A stretch of 64,000 nt of DNA, taken from assembly GCF_001295845.1 (NCBI RefSeq), contig NZ_LJIC01000074.1, positions 41,201-105,200 on the forward strand, written 5' to 3'. Positions 46,743 to 55,513 of the stretch are shown piece after piece. Every line of letters begins with the position of its first letter. Within the stretch, counting starts at the first letter, position 1. The notes beneath the pieces were generated by a model that saw only the letters and a program-made list of their open reading frames with translations, ran no database searches and had not been told where the DNA came from. Source of the DNA: Rhodopseudomonas sp. AAP120 (GTDB lineage Bacteria > Pseudomonadota > Alphaproteobacteria > Rhizobiales > Xanthobacteraceae). Made by a program: the position numbers and the translations under genes.

Positions 46743-49273
46743 CGCGGCGCTCCCATCACCAGCGGCAGGCCGAACACGATCAGCAGCGTGCCGACCGCAA
46801 GCGCCGCCGTGTAGACGTTCCAGATCGCGCCGATGCGCAGGTCGACGCTGCGCCGCGCCGAGACGTAGCCGGTGCGGCTGCGCCAGATGCCGAAGCCGGC
46901 GAACACGGCGCCGATCGCGACATGCAGGCCGGCATACAGCAGGATCACCAGCGTGGTGGCCGCATAGGCATGCCGGGTCGGATCCGGCACCGTGGCGACC
47001 AGATTGACCAGCCCGATCAGCGCCATGCCCTGGCCCATCAGCGCGGTCGCCAGCGCGCCTTCGCGACGAGGGCCGCTGCCGATGATTGCGCGCCAGCTTG
47101 CCGTCAGGCTGGCGAGGCCGGCCAGCACCGTACCTCCCGCGGTCAATGCGACGCCCCACGGCGCCCATGCCATCAGCGCCGGCGGCGGCCAGTTCGGCGC
47201 CACTACCCAGAGAAACAGCAGGCCGAAAGCGAGCGACGCATAGGCGGTGGCGTCGGCCGCAAGCGTCAGGCCGATCGCCCACAGCGACGGCGGCGACGCG
47301 GCCTCGCTGTGCAGCACCGCGGCCGCGTCGTTGCCGACCGGCAGTGCGCCCTGGTCCTGTGGTTCGCCGGATCCCGGCGTCCACGCCAGAAACGCCGCGA
47401 CGATCGCGGGCAGCGCCAGCACCGCGACCCAGTACAGCTTGAACAGCACCGCGACGAAGAACACGCCGGTCAGCAGCGCGGTGATCAGCGGCAGCCGGGT
47501 CGGCGCCGGCAGCCGCACGATCTGGTCGAGCCGGCCCGACATCACGTCGACGCCGAGGGTTTCCAGCCAGCCGTTGCGGACGAAGCCGAGATAGCCGTCG
47601 CCGCGCGCCAACCGGTTGGCGAGCTCCGGCTGATCGGCGAACGGCGACCGCGTGCGCGCATCCGGCAGCGAGCCAAAATTGTAGCTCGGCGGCGGCGTCG
47701 CCATCGCCCATTCCAGCGTGCCGGCGCCCCACCGGTTGCGGCGCGCGCGCTTGCCGTGTCGCCAATGCATGAACACGTCGACGGTGAACAGCGCGAAGCC
47801 GATCGCCATCACGAAGCCGCCGATCGACGACACCAGATTGAGCCACTCCCACCCGGTCTCGGCCCCGTAGGTCGCGATCCGGCGCGGCATGCCGAGCAGG
47901 CCGGTCCAGTGCATGATCAGGAAGGTGAGGTTGAAGCCGATGATGATCAGCCAAAACGCCGGCACGCCGAGGCGGTGGCGCGGGACGCGGCCGGTGAAAT
48001 GCGGCAGCCAGTAGTACGCCGCCGCCAGCATCGGGAAGATGAAGCCGCCGACCAGCACATAGTGCAGATGCGCGACGACGAAGTGCGTATCGTGGACCTG
48101 CCAGTTGAACGGCACGATCGCCAGCATCACGCCGGTGAGGCCGCCGAGCACGAACACCGAGAAGAAGCCGAGCAGATACAGCATCGGGAGCTTGAGCTGC
48201 GGCCGCCCGGCCGCCAGCGTGCCGATCCAGGCGAAGATCTGCACCGCGGTCGGCACCGCCACCGCTGTGCTGGCTGCGGAGAAGAACGCCAGCGCCAGAT
48301 GCGGAATACCGACCGTGAACATGTGGTGCACCCACAGCCCGAAGCTGAGGAACGCCAGCGCCACGATGCTGACCACGATCCAGGTGTAGCCGATGATCTC
48401 CCGCCGCGCGAACACCGGCAGAATAGTCGACACCATGCCGGCGGCCGGCAGGAAGATGATGTAGACCTCGGGGTGACCGAACAGCCAGAACAGATGCTGC
48501 CACAGCAGCGAATCGCCGCCGCGCGCGGCGTCGAAGAACGGCAGGTCGAAGGCGCGCTCCAGTTCGAGCAGCACCGAGCCGAGGATCAGCGGCGGAAAGC
48601 CGAACAACATCATGAAGGCGGTGACCAGCAGGTACCACGCCAGCAGCGGCATCTTGTCGAGCGACATGCCGGGCGCGCGCATCTTCAGGATCGTGGCGAT
48701 GATCTCGACCGCCGCCGACAGCGCCGAGATCTCCACGAAGGTGATGCCGATCAGCCAGATGTCGGCATTGATGCCGGGCGTGTAGGCCTTCGAACTCAGC
48801 GGCGTGTACATGAACCAGCCGCCGTCCGGCGCCAGCCCGAGCGCCATCGCGACGAGTAGGATCGAACCGCCGAACAGATAGCACCAGTAGCCATAGGCGC
48901 CGAGCCGCGGAAACGCCATGTCGCGGGCGCCGAGCATCTTCGGCAGCAGATAGATCGCCAGCCCTTCGAACATCGGGATGGCGAACAGGAACATCATCAC
49001 CGTGCCGTGCATGGTGAAGATCTGATTGTACAGCCCGGGCTCGAGGAAGGCGCTGCGCGGCGTGGCGAGCTGGGCGCGGATCAGCATCGCCAGCACGCCG
49101 CCGACGCCGAAGAACACGAAGGCGGTGAGGATGAAGCGGCGGCCGACGATGTTGTGGTTGACGGCCGACAGCCGGCCCCAGCCAGGCGGCGTGCCCCACA
49201 CCGCTTCGAGCTGCTTGTGCAGGCGGATCGCGCTGGTTGCGGCCGCGGGCATCTCAGGGCGCGGCTCGCTCAT
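46739..49273 (-). CDS. ctaD: Cytochrome c oxidase subunit I fused to subunit III
   Basis: An 844-residue fusion: subunit I (about 1-560) and a subunit III-like part (about 640-844). Metal ligands are present: heme a His89 (FTMHGTVM) and His404, heme a3 His402 (VVAHLHYVL), CuB His267 with the cross-linking Tyr271 (GHPEVY), and His316/317 (WVHHMFTVG). Glu269 and Asp118 (GARD) of the D-channel are kept. However, the K-channel Lys is Gln345 (VPTAVQIFAW; canonical PTGVKVFSW), and the D-channel Asn positions GGFGN and MNN are not Asn (EGLAIYL, LGAY). The terminal oxidase should bind oxygen, but its proton coupling may differ. It overlaps subunit II by four bases. Confidence 0.9.
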   Translation of the reverse strand: MSEPRPEMPAAATSAIRLHKQLEAVWGTPPGWGRLSAVNHNIVGRRFILTAFVFFGVGGVLAMLIRAQLATPRSAFLEPGLYNQIFTMHGTVMMFLFAIPMFEGLAIYLLPKMLGARDMAFPRLGAYGYWCYLFGGSILLVAMALGLAPDGGWFMYTPLSSKAYTPGINADIWLIGITFVEISALSAAVEIIATILKMRAPGMSLDKMPLLAWYLLVTAFMMLFGFPPLILGSVLLELERAFDLPFFDAARGGDSLLWQHLFWLFGHPEVYIIFLPAAGMVSTILPVFARREIIGYTWIVVSIVALAFLSFGLWVHHMFTVGIPHLALAFFSAASTAVAVPTAVQIFAWIGTLAAGRPQLKLPMLYLLGFFSVFVLGGLTGVMLAIVPFNWQVHDTHFVVAHLHYVLVGGFIFPMLAAAYYWLPHFTGRVPRHRLGVPAFWLIIIGFNLTFLIMHWTGLLGMPRRIATYGAETGWEWLNLVSSIGGFVMAIGFALFTVDVFMHWRHGKRARRNRWGAGTLEWAMATPPPSYNFGSLPDARTRSPFADQPELANRLARGDGYLGFVRNGWLETLGVDVMSGRLDQIVRLPAPTRLPLITALLTGVFFVAVLFKLYWVAVLALPAIVAAFLAWTPGSGEPQDQGALPVGNDAAAVLHSEAASPPSLWAIGLTLAADATAYASLAFGLLFLWVVAPNWPPPALMAWAPWGVALTAGGTVLAGLASLTASWRAIIGSGPRREGALATALMGQGMALIGLVNLVATVPDPTRHAYAATTLVILLYAGLHVAIGAVFAGFGIWRSRTGYVSARRSVDLRIGAIWNVYTAALAVGTLLIVFGLPLVMGAPR

Positions 49274-49974
49274 CTGGCATCCTTGGGAAGTTGATCGAGC
49301 GCGGCCTCGAACGCGTCGCCGTCATGCGCCTCGACGGCGAAATCCATCACGGTGTGGCCGGTGCCGCAGAACTCGGCGCAGACGCCGCGATAATGGCCGG
49401 GCTGCGATGCCGACAGCCGCACCACATTGGTGTGGCCGGGGATCGCATCGACCTTGCCGCCGAGCCGCGGGATCCAGAAGCCGTGAATGACGTCGGCGGT
49501 GGTGACATGCAGATCGGCGGCGCGTCCGACCGGCAAGTGTAGTTCATTCACCGAGACGCGCGTGCCGTCCGGTCCCGGATAGCGAAAGGTCCACTGCCAT
49601 TGCCGCACCTCTACGTCGATCCGCACCGGCGCATCGGCGCGCGGATGCGCCAAGAGTCTCTCGCCGACATAGAGGCCGTAGCCGAGCAGCGGCGTCAGCA
49701 CCAGCGCCGGCAGCACCAGCCCGCCGCCGACCAGCCACAGTTTTGGCGAAGCGCTGCGATCGGTCGCAGGCTTGAGAAACACCCACAACAGCAGCGCCAT
49801 CACCAGCGCGAACAACAGCGTCGCGCCGATCAGCATCGCCCACCACAGCGACGCGATCGCTGCCGCCGACGGCCCGGCCGGATCGACCGTGGACAGCGGC
49901 CCGGCGCAGCCGGCGAGGCCGCTCGCCGCCACCGCGACACTCGCCGCGATGAACCGAACGCGCCCTCGCCGCAT
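49270..49974 (-). CDS. ctaC: Cytochrome c oxidase subunit II (lipoprotein type)
   Basis: A 234-residue subunit II. The signal ends in a lipobox (SGLAGC, Cys23), so the mature protein should be lipid-anchored as well as held by two spans (about 42-66 and 83-105). The periplasmic cupredoxin domain carries the full CuA site: His164 (VIHGFW), Cys199, Glu201 and Cys203 in VCAEFCG, His207 and Met210. No C-terminal cytochrome c domain is fused. The ATG at 49974 faces the divergent DUF2231 gene 21 bases away. Confidence 0.9.
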   Translation of the reverse strand: MRRGRVRFIAASVAVAASGLAGCAGPLSTVDPAGPSAAAIASLWWAMLIGATLLFALVMALLLWVFLKPATDRSASPKLWLVGGGLVLPALVLTPLLGYGLYVGERLLAHPRADAPVRIDVEVRQWQWTFRYPGPDGTRVSVNELHLPVGRAADLHVTTADVIHGFWIPRLGGKVDAIPGHTNVVRLSASQPGHYRGVCAEFCGTGHTVMDFAVEAHDGDAFEAALDQLPKDAR

Positions 49975-49995
49975 TAGCCTGCGAAGAGGTGCCGC

Positions 49996-50478
49996 ATGCC
50001 GAAATCCGTCGTCGAAGAAATCCGCAGCTACGACACCAACTCGGTGATCGCACTCGCCGGCCATCCGGTCCACGCCATGCTGGTGGCGTTCCCGATCGCG
50101 CTGGTGATCTCGACGCTCGGCTGCGACATCTTCTACTGGTGGAGCGCAGATCCGTTCTGGACGCGGGCCGGGCTGTGGGCCAGCGGCTTCGCGTTCTGGT
50201 TCGGCGTCGCCGCCGCCATCGCCGGTACCGCCGAGCTGCTCGCCGTCGAAGGCATCCGCCAGCGCACCACCAGCTGGACCCACGCGATCGCCGGCGTATC
50301 GCTGGTGTCGGTCGCCGGCGCCAATTGGGGCCTGCGGCTGGTCGACCACGAGAACGTGCTGCCGGTCGGGCTGATGGTGTCGGCGCTCGGCACCGTGCTG
50401 GTGGCGCTGGCGGGATGGCACGGCGGCAAGCTGGTGTTCGATCACGGCGTCGGCATCATGGTTTCGAAAGAGGACTGA
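49996..50478 (+). CDS. DUF2231 domain membrane protein
   Basis: A 160-residue protein with four spans. GHPVHAMLVAFPIALVISTL is the DUF2231 hallmark (a conserved HPxH before the first helix). Later spans are near 55-80, 88-105 and 120-145. The function is not established. It is divergent from the oxidase operon, and its last 37 bases overlap the convergent CopD-like gene. Confidence 0.75.
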   Translation: MPKSVVEEIRSYDTNSVIALAGHPVHAMLVAFPIALVISTLGCDIFYWWSADPFWTRAGLWASGFAFWFGVAAAIAGTAELLAVEGIRQRTTSWTHAIAGVSLVSVAGANWGLRLVDHENVLPVGLMVSALGTVLVALAGWHGGKLVFDHGVGIMVSKED

Positions 50479-50936
50479 AGCGCGCCCGGCGTGCGCAGCC
50501 ACGCCGGCACGTCGTTGCCCTCGATCGCCGGCTTCGACAGGATCAGCACCAGGATCACGGTGATGACCGCGGAGGTCGCGGCCGTCATCGTCCAGCGTCG
50601 CCACGGCGCGTAGCGGCCGTTGTCCTCGAACAGGTTCAGGATCACATGGCCGGCGCGGATGTGGATGATCACCAGCAGTCCGACCCCGACCAATTTCAGC
50701 ATCATCCAGGTGGCGAACACTTCGCGGGCGAACAGCAGGCCGGTCCCCGCCACCACCGCGATGAAGCCGGCCGGCGAGGTGATGCCGATGAACAGCGTCC
50801 GGGTCAGGCGATGCAGCTCGGCGGCGTCCTTCTTCTGCAGCCGGGCGCGCCGCACGAACAGGCCGGGCAGCACCAGGAGCCCGCCGCACCAGACGATCAA
50901 CGCGGCGATATGGATGGCTTTGAGCCACGCGATCAT
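50442..50936 (-). CDS. CopD/HemJ-like membrane protein
   Basis: A 164-residue protein with four spans. The N-terminus WLKAIHIAALIVWCGGLLVL has the conserved His and WxG of CopD/HemJ-type families. HRLTRTLFIGITSPAGFIAV, then LLVIIHIRAGHVI, supply further His residues that could bind heme or copper. It overlaps the ctaG stop by four bases, so a role in copper or heme supply to the oxidase is plausible. It overlaps the DUF2231 gene on the opposite strand. Confidence 0.7.
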   Translation of the reverse strand: MIAWLKAIHIAALIVWCGGLLVLPGLFVRRARLQKKDAAELHRLTRTLFIGITSPAGFIAVVAGTGLLFAREVFATWMMLKLVGVGLLVIIHIRAGHVILNLFEDNGRYAPWRRWTMTAATSAVITVILVLILSKPAIEGNDVPAWLRTPGALQSSFETMMPTP

Positions 50937-51694
50937 CGCGCGGGTTCATCGGCGAGGCCCGCGCCGAACCGGCCGACCAGCAGCATCAGCGCCGCGATCA
51001 GATAGGGGATCGCCGCCGGCACCCACATGATAAGCCCGGCGAGCTGCTGATCCTGCAGCGCCGACAGCCCCCACGGCGTGGTGACGCCGAGATGCGCGTC
51101 GTACAGCGGCATCCGCGCGAAGGTGATCACCGCGCCGAGCAGCCCCATCTGCACCACCGAGCCGAGCAGCAGCGCCAGTGCGCCGCCGAGCCGCGCCGCC
51201 GGCGCCAACACCGCACCCCACAGCAGCAACGCGCTGCCGAGCAGGCTCAGCTCCATCACCCAGAACATCCGCGGATCGGCCAATGCGGCCGCATACGGCT
51301 CCGGCGCATGCCACAGCCACAGCAGCACCATGTGCAGCACAAACGCCGCGCTGCCGGCGAGGCCGGGCATCGGCAGCCGCGCAAGGCGCTGCGGCAGCGA
51401 CAGAATCAGCAGCGGCGCGACCGCCGCGACCAGCACGACGTGATGCGCGACCCGCGCCGAGAACAGCGCCGACGTCAGCGCGCACAGCGGCGACACGAAC
51501 AGCAGCGCCATCAGCGCCCACGCGCTGCCGGCCAGCACGAGCCTGACGTTTCGGTCGTGCGTGCGCTCCCGCATCAGCAGGCCGAGATGCAGCGCCGCAC
51601 CGCAAGCGAGCGCGACGATCAGCACCGGATCGAGATTCCAGCGGCTCAGCCACTCGGCCGGCAGCGGCGCGGCGCCGCAATACGGCACCGTCAT
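50933..51694 (-). CDS. ctaG: Cytochrome c oxidase assembly protein, caa3-type CtaG family
   Basis: A 253-residue protein with about seven spans, of the CtaG_Cox type (distinct from Cox11-type CtaG). Family features are WNLDPVLIVALACGAALHLG, the RVAHHVVLVAAVAPLLILSL His pair and LWLWHAPEPY. It is thought to help copper insertion into the oxidase. The ATG at 51694 was chosen; the upstream frame is Cys- and Arg-rich and does not look coding. It leads the short ctaG-copD pair. Confidence 0.85.
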   Translation of the reverse strand: MTVPYCGAAPLPAEWLSRWNLDPVLIVALACGAALHLGLLMRERTHDRNVRLVLAGSAWALMALLFVSPLCALTSALFSARVAHHVVLVAAVAPLLILSLPQRLARLPMPGLAGSAAFVLHMVLLWLWHAPEPYAAALADPRMFWVMELSLLGSALLLWGAVLAPAARLGGALALLLGSVVQMGLLGAVITFARMPLYDAHLGVTTPWGLSALQDQQLAGLIMWVPAAIPYLIAALMLLVGRFGAGLADEPAR

Positions 51695-51916
51695 CGCGTC
51701 CAGGTCCTGCGCGCAGCTGGATTGGCAAAAGCATGACGCAGTCGCGTCGTCGAGACGTGCAAGATCAGCTCCGGAAATCGCGAGTTGCCCGGATCGCCAA
51801 CGCGGTGCCGCGCTGCGGGATGCAAATCGGCGTGGTGGCAAATGGTCACATCGGCGCGAGATGGCTGGGGCCGGAACCTTGCGCTAGCCTCGCTGAAAAA
51901 ACAGGGAGGACCACCA

Positions 51917-52906
51917 ATGTCTGTAATCATCACGCGCCGCCGTCTCATCGCGGCCGGCACCACAGCGCTGGCGCTGCCGTTCGTGGCGCGCGGCGCCTCG
52001 GCGCAGGCCCAATGGCCGAGCCGGCAGATCCGGCTGATCTGCAGCTATCCGGCGGGCGGCCAGACCGATCTGCTGGCGCGGGCGTTCGGCGATTACATCG
52101 GCAAGCAGGTCGACAAGACCGTGGTGATCGAGAACAAGGCCGGCGCCTCCGGCTCGATCGGCACCGCCGAAGTCGCGCGCGCCGAGCCCGACGGCCACAC
52201 GCTGCTGTGCTCGATCTCCACCACCTACATGATGAACCGGGTGATGATGAAGAACCCCGGTTACGACATGGACAAGGATCTGACGCTGGTCAGCGCGATC
52301 CCCGGTGGCGGCCTGCTGCTGGTCGCCAATCCCAAGCACAACATCAAGAACCTGGATGATTTCGTCGCCTTCGCCCGCAAGGCCGGCAAGGTCAATTTCG
52401 GCACCTATAGCGCCGGCTCGGCGCCGCACATGACGATCAACGAGCTCAACAAGCAGTACGGCCTGACGATCGAGCCGATTCACTATCGCGGCGAAGCGCC
52501 GATGTGGACCGGGATGCTCGACGGCTCGCTCGACGTCGCGATGGGCAGCTACACGGCTGCCAAGCCGGTGCTGGAAAGCGACCGCGGCACGGTGTTCGCA
52601 GTGAACTCCAAGAAGGTCGACGCGCTGCCGCAGATCAAGACGTTGCCCGAACAGGGCGCGACCGCGAAGTTCTTCAAGGTCAGCGGCTTCACCGGCTTTG
52701 CGGTGCCGAAGGCGACGCCGCAGCCGATCGTCGAGCGGCTCGGCAAGCTGTGCGTTGCCGCCAATGACGATCCGAAGGTGAAAGCCGCGCTCGCGACCTT
52801 CATGCTGGAACCGGCGCTCGGCGCCAAGGAGAGCAACGAGCTGTATCAGCGCGAGCTCCCAGTCTGGCTGGAGAGCGCGCAGGCGCTCGGCCTGCAGCCG
52901 GCCTGA
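51917..52906 (+). CDS. Tripartite tricarboxylate transporter-type substrate-binding protein (Bug/TctC)
   Basis: A 329-residue periplasmic Bug-family protein. A Tat-like signal (TRRRLIAAGTTALALP) is followed by QWPSRQIRLICSYPAGGQTD, the Bug N-terminus with the PAGG ligand loop. ENKAGASGSIGTAEVARAEP is the second hallmark. GGGAGGAC about six bases upstream supports the ATG at 51917. TctA/TctB membrane genes are absent, so it is an orphan receptor, as is common in this family. Confidence 0.9.
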   Translation: MSVIITRRRLIAAGTTALALPFVARGASAQAQWPSRQIRLICSYPAGGQTDLLARAFGDYIGKQVDKTVVIENKAGASGSIGTAEVARAEPDGHTLLCSISTTYMMNRVMMKNPGYDMDKDLTLVSAIPGGGLLLVANPKHNIKNLDDFVAFARKAGKVNFGTYSAGSAPHMTINELNKQYGLTIEPIHYRGEAPMWTGMLDGSLDVAMGSYTAAKPVLESDRGTVFAVNSKKVDALPQIKTLPEQGATAKFFKVSGFTGFAVPKATPQPIVERLGKLCVAANDDPKVKAALATFMLEPALGAKESNELYQRELPVWLESAQALGLQPA

Positions 52907-52923
52907 GCCGCGATGCTGCGCGT

Positions 52924-53751
52924 CTATCGGACCGAGAAACTCACCGGCACCGAGATGCGCAGCGACGCCTGATTGAGCTCGGGCGGAAACGGCGGCAGCG
53001 GCTCGGCGCGGCGCACCATCGCCAGCGTCTCGGCGTCGAGCGCCGCGTTGCCGGACGAGCGCGCGAGACTGGCGCCGAGCACCTGCCCGCTGCGCCCGAC
53101 GGTGAAGTTCAGCGTCGCGGTGCCCTGCTGGCCGGCGGCGCGGGCCTCGGCCGGATAGCGCTTGAAGCGCTGCAGATGCGCGGCGAGACGTTGCCGATAG
53201 GACGGCAGCACGGCAGCCGCCATCGCGCCGGCCGCTGCCGCCATCGCGTCGCGCGCCCGCCGCTCGACATTCGGCGCGGCGCTGCTGCGCGGCGCCGGCG
53301 GCTGCTCGGACGGATGCAGCTTGGCGAGACGCTGCGGCTTCGGCGTCACGCGCTTGGGCTTGTCGGGCGCGCGCTTGTCGGCCTCGGCCTGCGGCGCCGG
53401 CTTCGACTCAGGCGGCAGCGGCACCGGCGCGTTTTCTTGCACGGGCGTCGGCGCGATCTCGGGCGTCACTGCGGCCTGCGTGGTCAGCTCCGGCTCGGCG
53501 CTGGGCGCCTCGGCCTCCTGCATGGTCGGGCCGGGCGCGAGATCGAGCGGACTCGCCTGCGGCGCGGCGGTGACCGGCGCCAGATCGATCATCACCACCG
53601 GGGTCGCCTCGCCGGGCGTCTGATCGTGCACATAGATAGCGAGCGCGGTGGCGACCGCCGCGGCATGCACCCCGACGATCACCGCGGCGGAGAGCAGCCA
53701 GCGCGACGCGCCGCTGCGCTCCGGGAAGGCATGCAGCGCGCAGGCATTCAT
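52924..53751 (-). CDS. tonB: TonB family protein (heme uptake)
   Basis: A 275-residue TonB. An N-terminal anchor (LLSAAVIVGVHAAAVATALA) is followed by an extended Pro/Glu/Lys-rich spacer (about 60-155). The C-terminal TonB domain has YRQRLAAHLQRFKRYPAEAR and GTATLNFTVGRSGQVLGASL, ending at the natural position. It transfers proton-motive-force energy to the adjacent heme receptor. The start overlaps the exbD stop by four bases. Confidence 0.9.
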   Translation of the reverse strand: MNACALHAFPERSGASRWLLSAAVIVGVHAAAVATALAIYVHDQTPGEATPVVMIDLAPVTAAPQASPLDLAPGPTMQEAEAPSAEPELTTQAAVTPEIAPTPVQENAPVPLPPESKPAPQAEADKRAPDKPKRVTPKPQRLAKLHPSEQPPAPRSSAAPNVERRARDAMAAAAGAMAAAVLPSYRQRLAAHLQRFKRYPAEARAAGQQGTATLNFTVGRSGQVLGASLARSSGNAALDAETLAMVRRAEPLPPFPPELNQASLRISVPVSFSVR

Positions 53752-54182
53752 CGCTCCCCTCCTCCGTCGAGTCCGACCAGCGCGACCTTGAGATAGCCGG
53801 CGTCGCGCAGCAGATTCATCGCCGCCATCAGCTCGCCATAGCTCACCGCCTTGTCGGCGCGCAGAAAGATCCGCTCGTCCTTGTTGCCGTGCGTCGCAGC
53901 GGCGAGCGCGGCGCCGAGTCCGTCGCGCGGCACGCTGTCCTCGCCGATCGCCAGCGACAAATCCGACTTCAGCGACACCAACACCGGCTTGTCCGGCCGC
54001 GGCTGCGGCGCGGCGGTGGAGGCCGGCAGATCGACGCCGAGGTCCACAGTGGCGAGCGGAGCCGCCACCATGAAGATGATCAGCAGCACCAGCATCACGT
54101 CGATGAACGGCGTGACGTTGATCTCGTGCGCCTCGGCGAGTTCCTCGTCGCCGGCGCGACGTGTGCCGAGCCTGGCGCCCAT
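53748..54182 (-). CDS. exbD: ExbD biopolymer transport protein
   Basis: A 144-residue ExbD/TolR-type protein. The cytoplasmic EINVTPFIDVMLVLLIIFMV segment holds the essential Asp in the membrane helix. The periplasmic domain follows and is partly Gly/Ala-rich. It lies four bases after exbB and overlaps tonB. Confidence 0.92.
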   Translation of the reverse strand: MGARLGTRRAGDEELAEAHEINVTPFIDVMLVLLIIFMVAAPLATVDLGVDLPASTAAPQPRPDKPVLVSLKSDLSLAIGEDSVPRDGLGAALAAATHGNKDERIFLRADKAVSYGELMAAMNLLRDAGYLKVALVGLDGGGER

Positions 54183-54186
54183 CGGC

Positions 54187-54978
54187 CTATCTCACGGCCC
54201 GCGCCGGCCGCGCCGCCGGGCGCGCGGCTTCGCGGCTGATCAGCAGCATCAGCTGCGCCGAGGCGTCGCCGAGCAGCGCCCGATAGGATGCGATGCGCCG
54301 CGACAAATGATTGTAGATCACCACTGCGGGGATCGCCGCGACCAGGCCCAGCGCGGTCGCCAGCAGCGCCTCGGCGATGCCCGGCGCCACGACCGCGAGA
54401 TTGGTGGTGTTGGCTTTCGAAATTCCCACGAACGCATTCATGATACCCCACACCGTACCGAACAGCCCGACGAACGGCGCCACCGCGCCGATGCTGGCGA
54501 GCAGCCCGGTGCCGATCGCGATGCGGCGCGCGGCGGCGGCCTCAACGCGCTCCAGCCGCAGCGCGACGCGGTCGGCAAAGCCGTCATCCTGCAGCCCGCC
54601 CGACAGGCTGGCCTCGCGCGCGACCGAGCGGATCATCTGCGACACCGCATCGCTCGCCTCGCCGCACTCGGCCTCGACCTGCCCCAGCGTCGTGCCGTTT
54701 TCCAGGACGCTTAGTCCGCGTCGCGCCTGCGCGGCGACGCGGCGCAGTTCGATCGACTTCGAAAGCCACACCGTCCAGGCGGCGAGCGACGCCAGCGCCA
54801 GCCCGATCATCACCGCTTTGACGACCACATCGGCGCCGACGAACATCCCCCACGGCGACAGGTCGCGCGGCAGCGTCACCATCTCGGCGGCCGCAGCCGC
54901 GCGTCCCGGCGCGAGCATCAGCCCGCCGAGCAGCGCGGCGACGCCGCAGCGCCGCGCGATATGGTCGCGATCAGCCAA
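54187..54978 (-). CDS. exbB: ExbB (TolQ-type) biopolymer transport protein
   Basis: A 263-residue ExbB/TolQ-type protein (as given). Spans are near 55-75, 155-180 and 195-220; FVGLFGTVWGIMNAFVGISK and APGIAEALLATALGLVAAIP are the two conserved channel motifs. No ATG fits: the TTG at 54978 has GGGGAG upstream and overlaps the hutX stop by eight bases, which suggests coupling. A longer frame from 55053 lies inside hutX. Confidence 0.88.
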   Translation of the reverse strand: MADRDHIARRCGVAALLGGLMLAPGRAAAAAEMVTLPRDLSPWGMFVGADVVVKAVMIGLALASLAAWTVWLSKSIELRRVAAQARRGLSVLENGTTLGQVEAECGEASDAVSQMIRSVAREASLSGGLQDDGFADRVALRLERVEAAAARRIAIGTGLLASIGAVAPFVGLFGTVWGIMNAFVGISKANTTNLAVVAPGIAEALLATALGLVAAIPAVVIYNHLSRRIASYRALLGDASAQLMLLISREAARPAARPARAVR

Positions 54979-55498
54979 CGCTCTCCCCGCCGAGCTGATC
55001 GGCCAGCGCGCGGAATCGCGCCAGCTGGTCGGCGCGTAGTTCGCGATGCTCATCGCGGCCGACGAACACCTTGAACATGATGCCGCCGCTGTGGTTGAGG
55101 AACGCCACGAAGGCGCTCGCCTTGCCCATGAACGGGCGCTCGACGAACGCCACGCCGCCGCAATTGTCGTGGCGCAGATGGCCGTGCAGCCCCTTGGGCT
55201 GCGACAGGTTGAAGTAACCGCGGCCGATCTCGCCCGGCGGCACCGCGCCGGTGAATTCGAAGATCGCGTCGTCGCTGTGCACGATCAGCGTTACCTCGCC
55301 CCAGCTCGCGATGTCGTTCATCGCCGCCACGAAGCCGGCGCCGGGCCCGAGCCGCGCCATGCCGGCCGGCAACGCCTCGATCACTTCGCGCGGCGCCACG
55401 CCCCATTGCCGCGCCACATCCTCGATCACCGCGGCCGGGTTCTCGGCCATCTGCGCCTTCAGATCGGCGGCGGCGGATTTCACGACCGATATCGCCAT
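54971..55498 (-). CDS. hutX: HutX-family cytosolic heme-binding/carrier protein
   Basis: A 175-residue protein. Family features: IEDVARQWGVAPREVIEALP, the WGEVTLIVHSDDAIFEFTG strand and the GYFNLSQPKGLHGHLRHDNC loop, followed by GIMFKVFVGRDEHREL. In Vibrio HutX binds heme in the cytosol and passes it to HutZ; no HutZ gene is in this window, and an IsdG-type monooxygenase gene is 15 bases upstream instead. It is co-transcribed with exbB. Confidence 0.88.
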   Translation of the reverse strand: MAISVVKSAAADLKAQMAENPAAVIEDVARQWGVAPREVIEALPAGMARLGPGAGFVAAMNDIASWGEVTLIVHSDDAIFEFTGAVPPGEIGRGYFNLSQPKGLHGHLRHDNCGGVAFVERPFMGKASAFVAFLNHSGGIMFKVFVGRDEHRELRADQLARFRALADQLGGESVG

Positions 55499-55513
55499 GA
55501 TGCTGTCTCCTGA

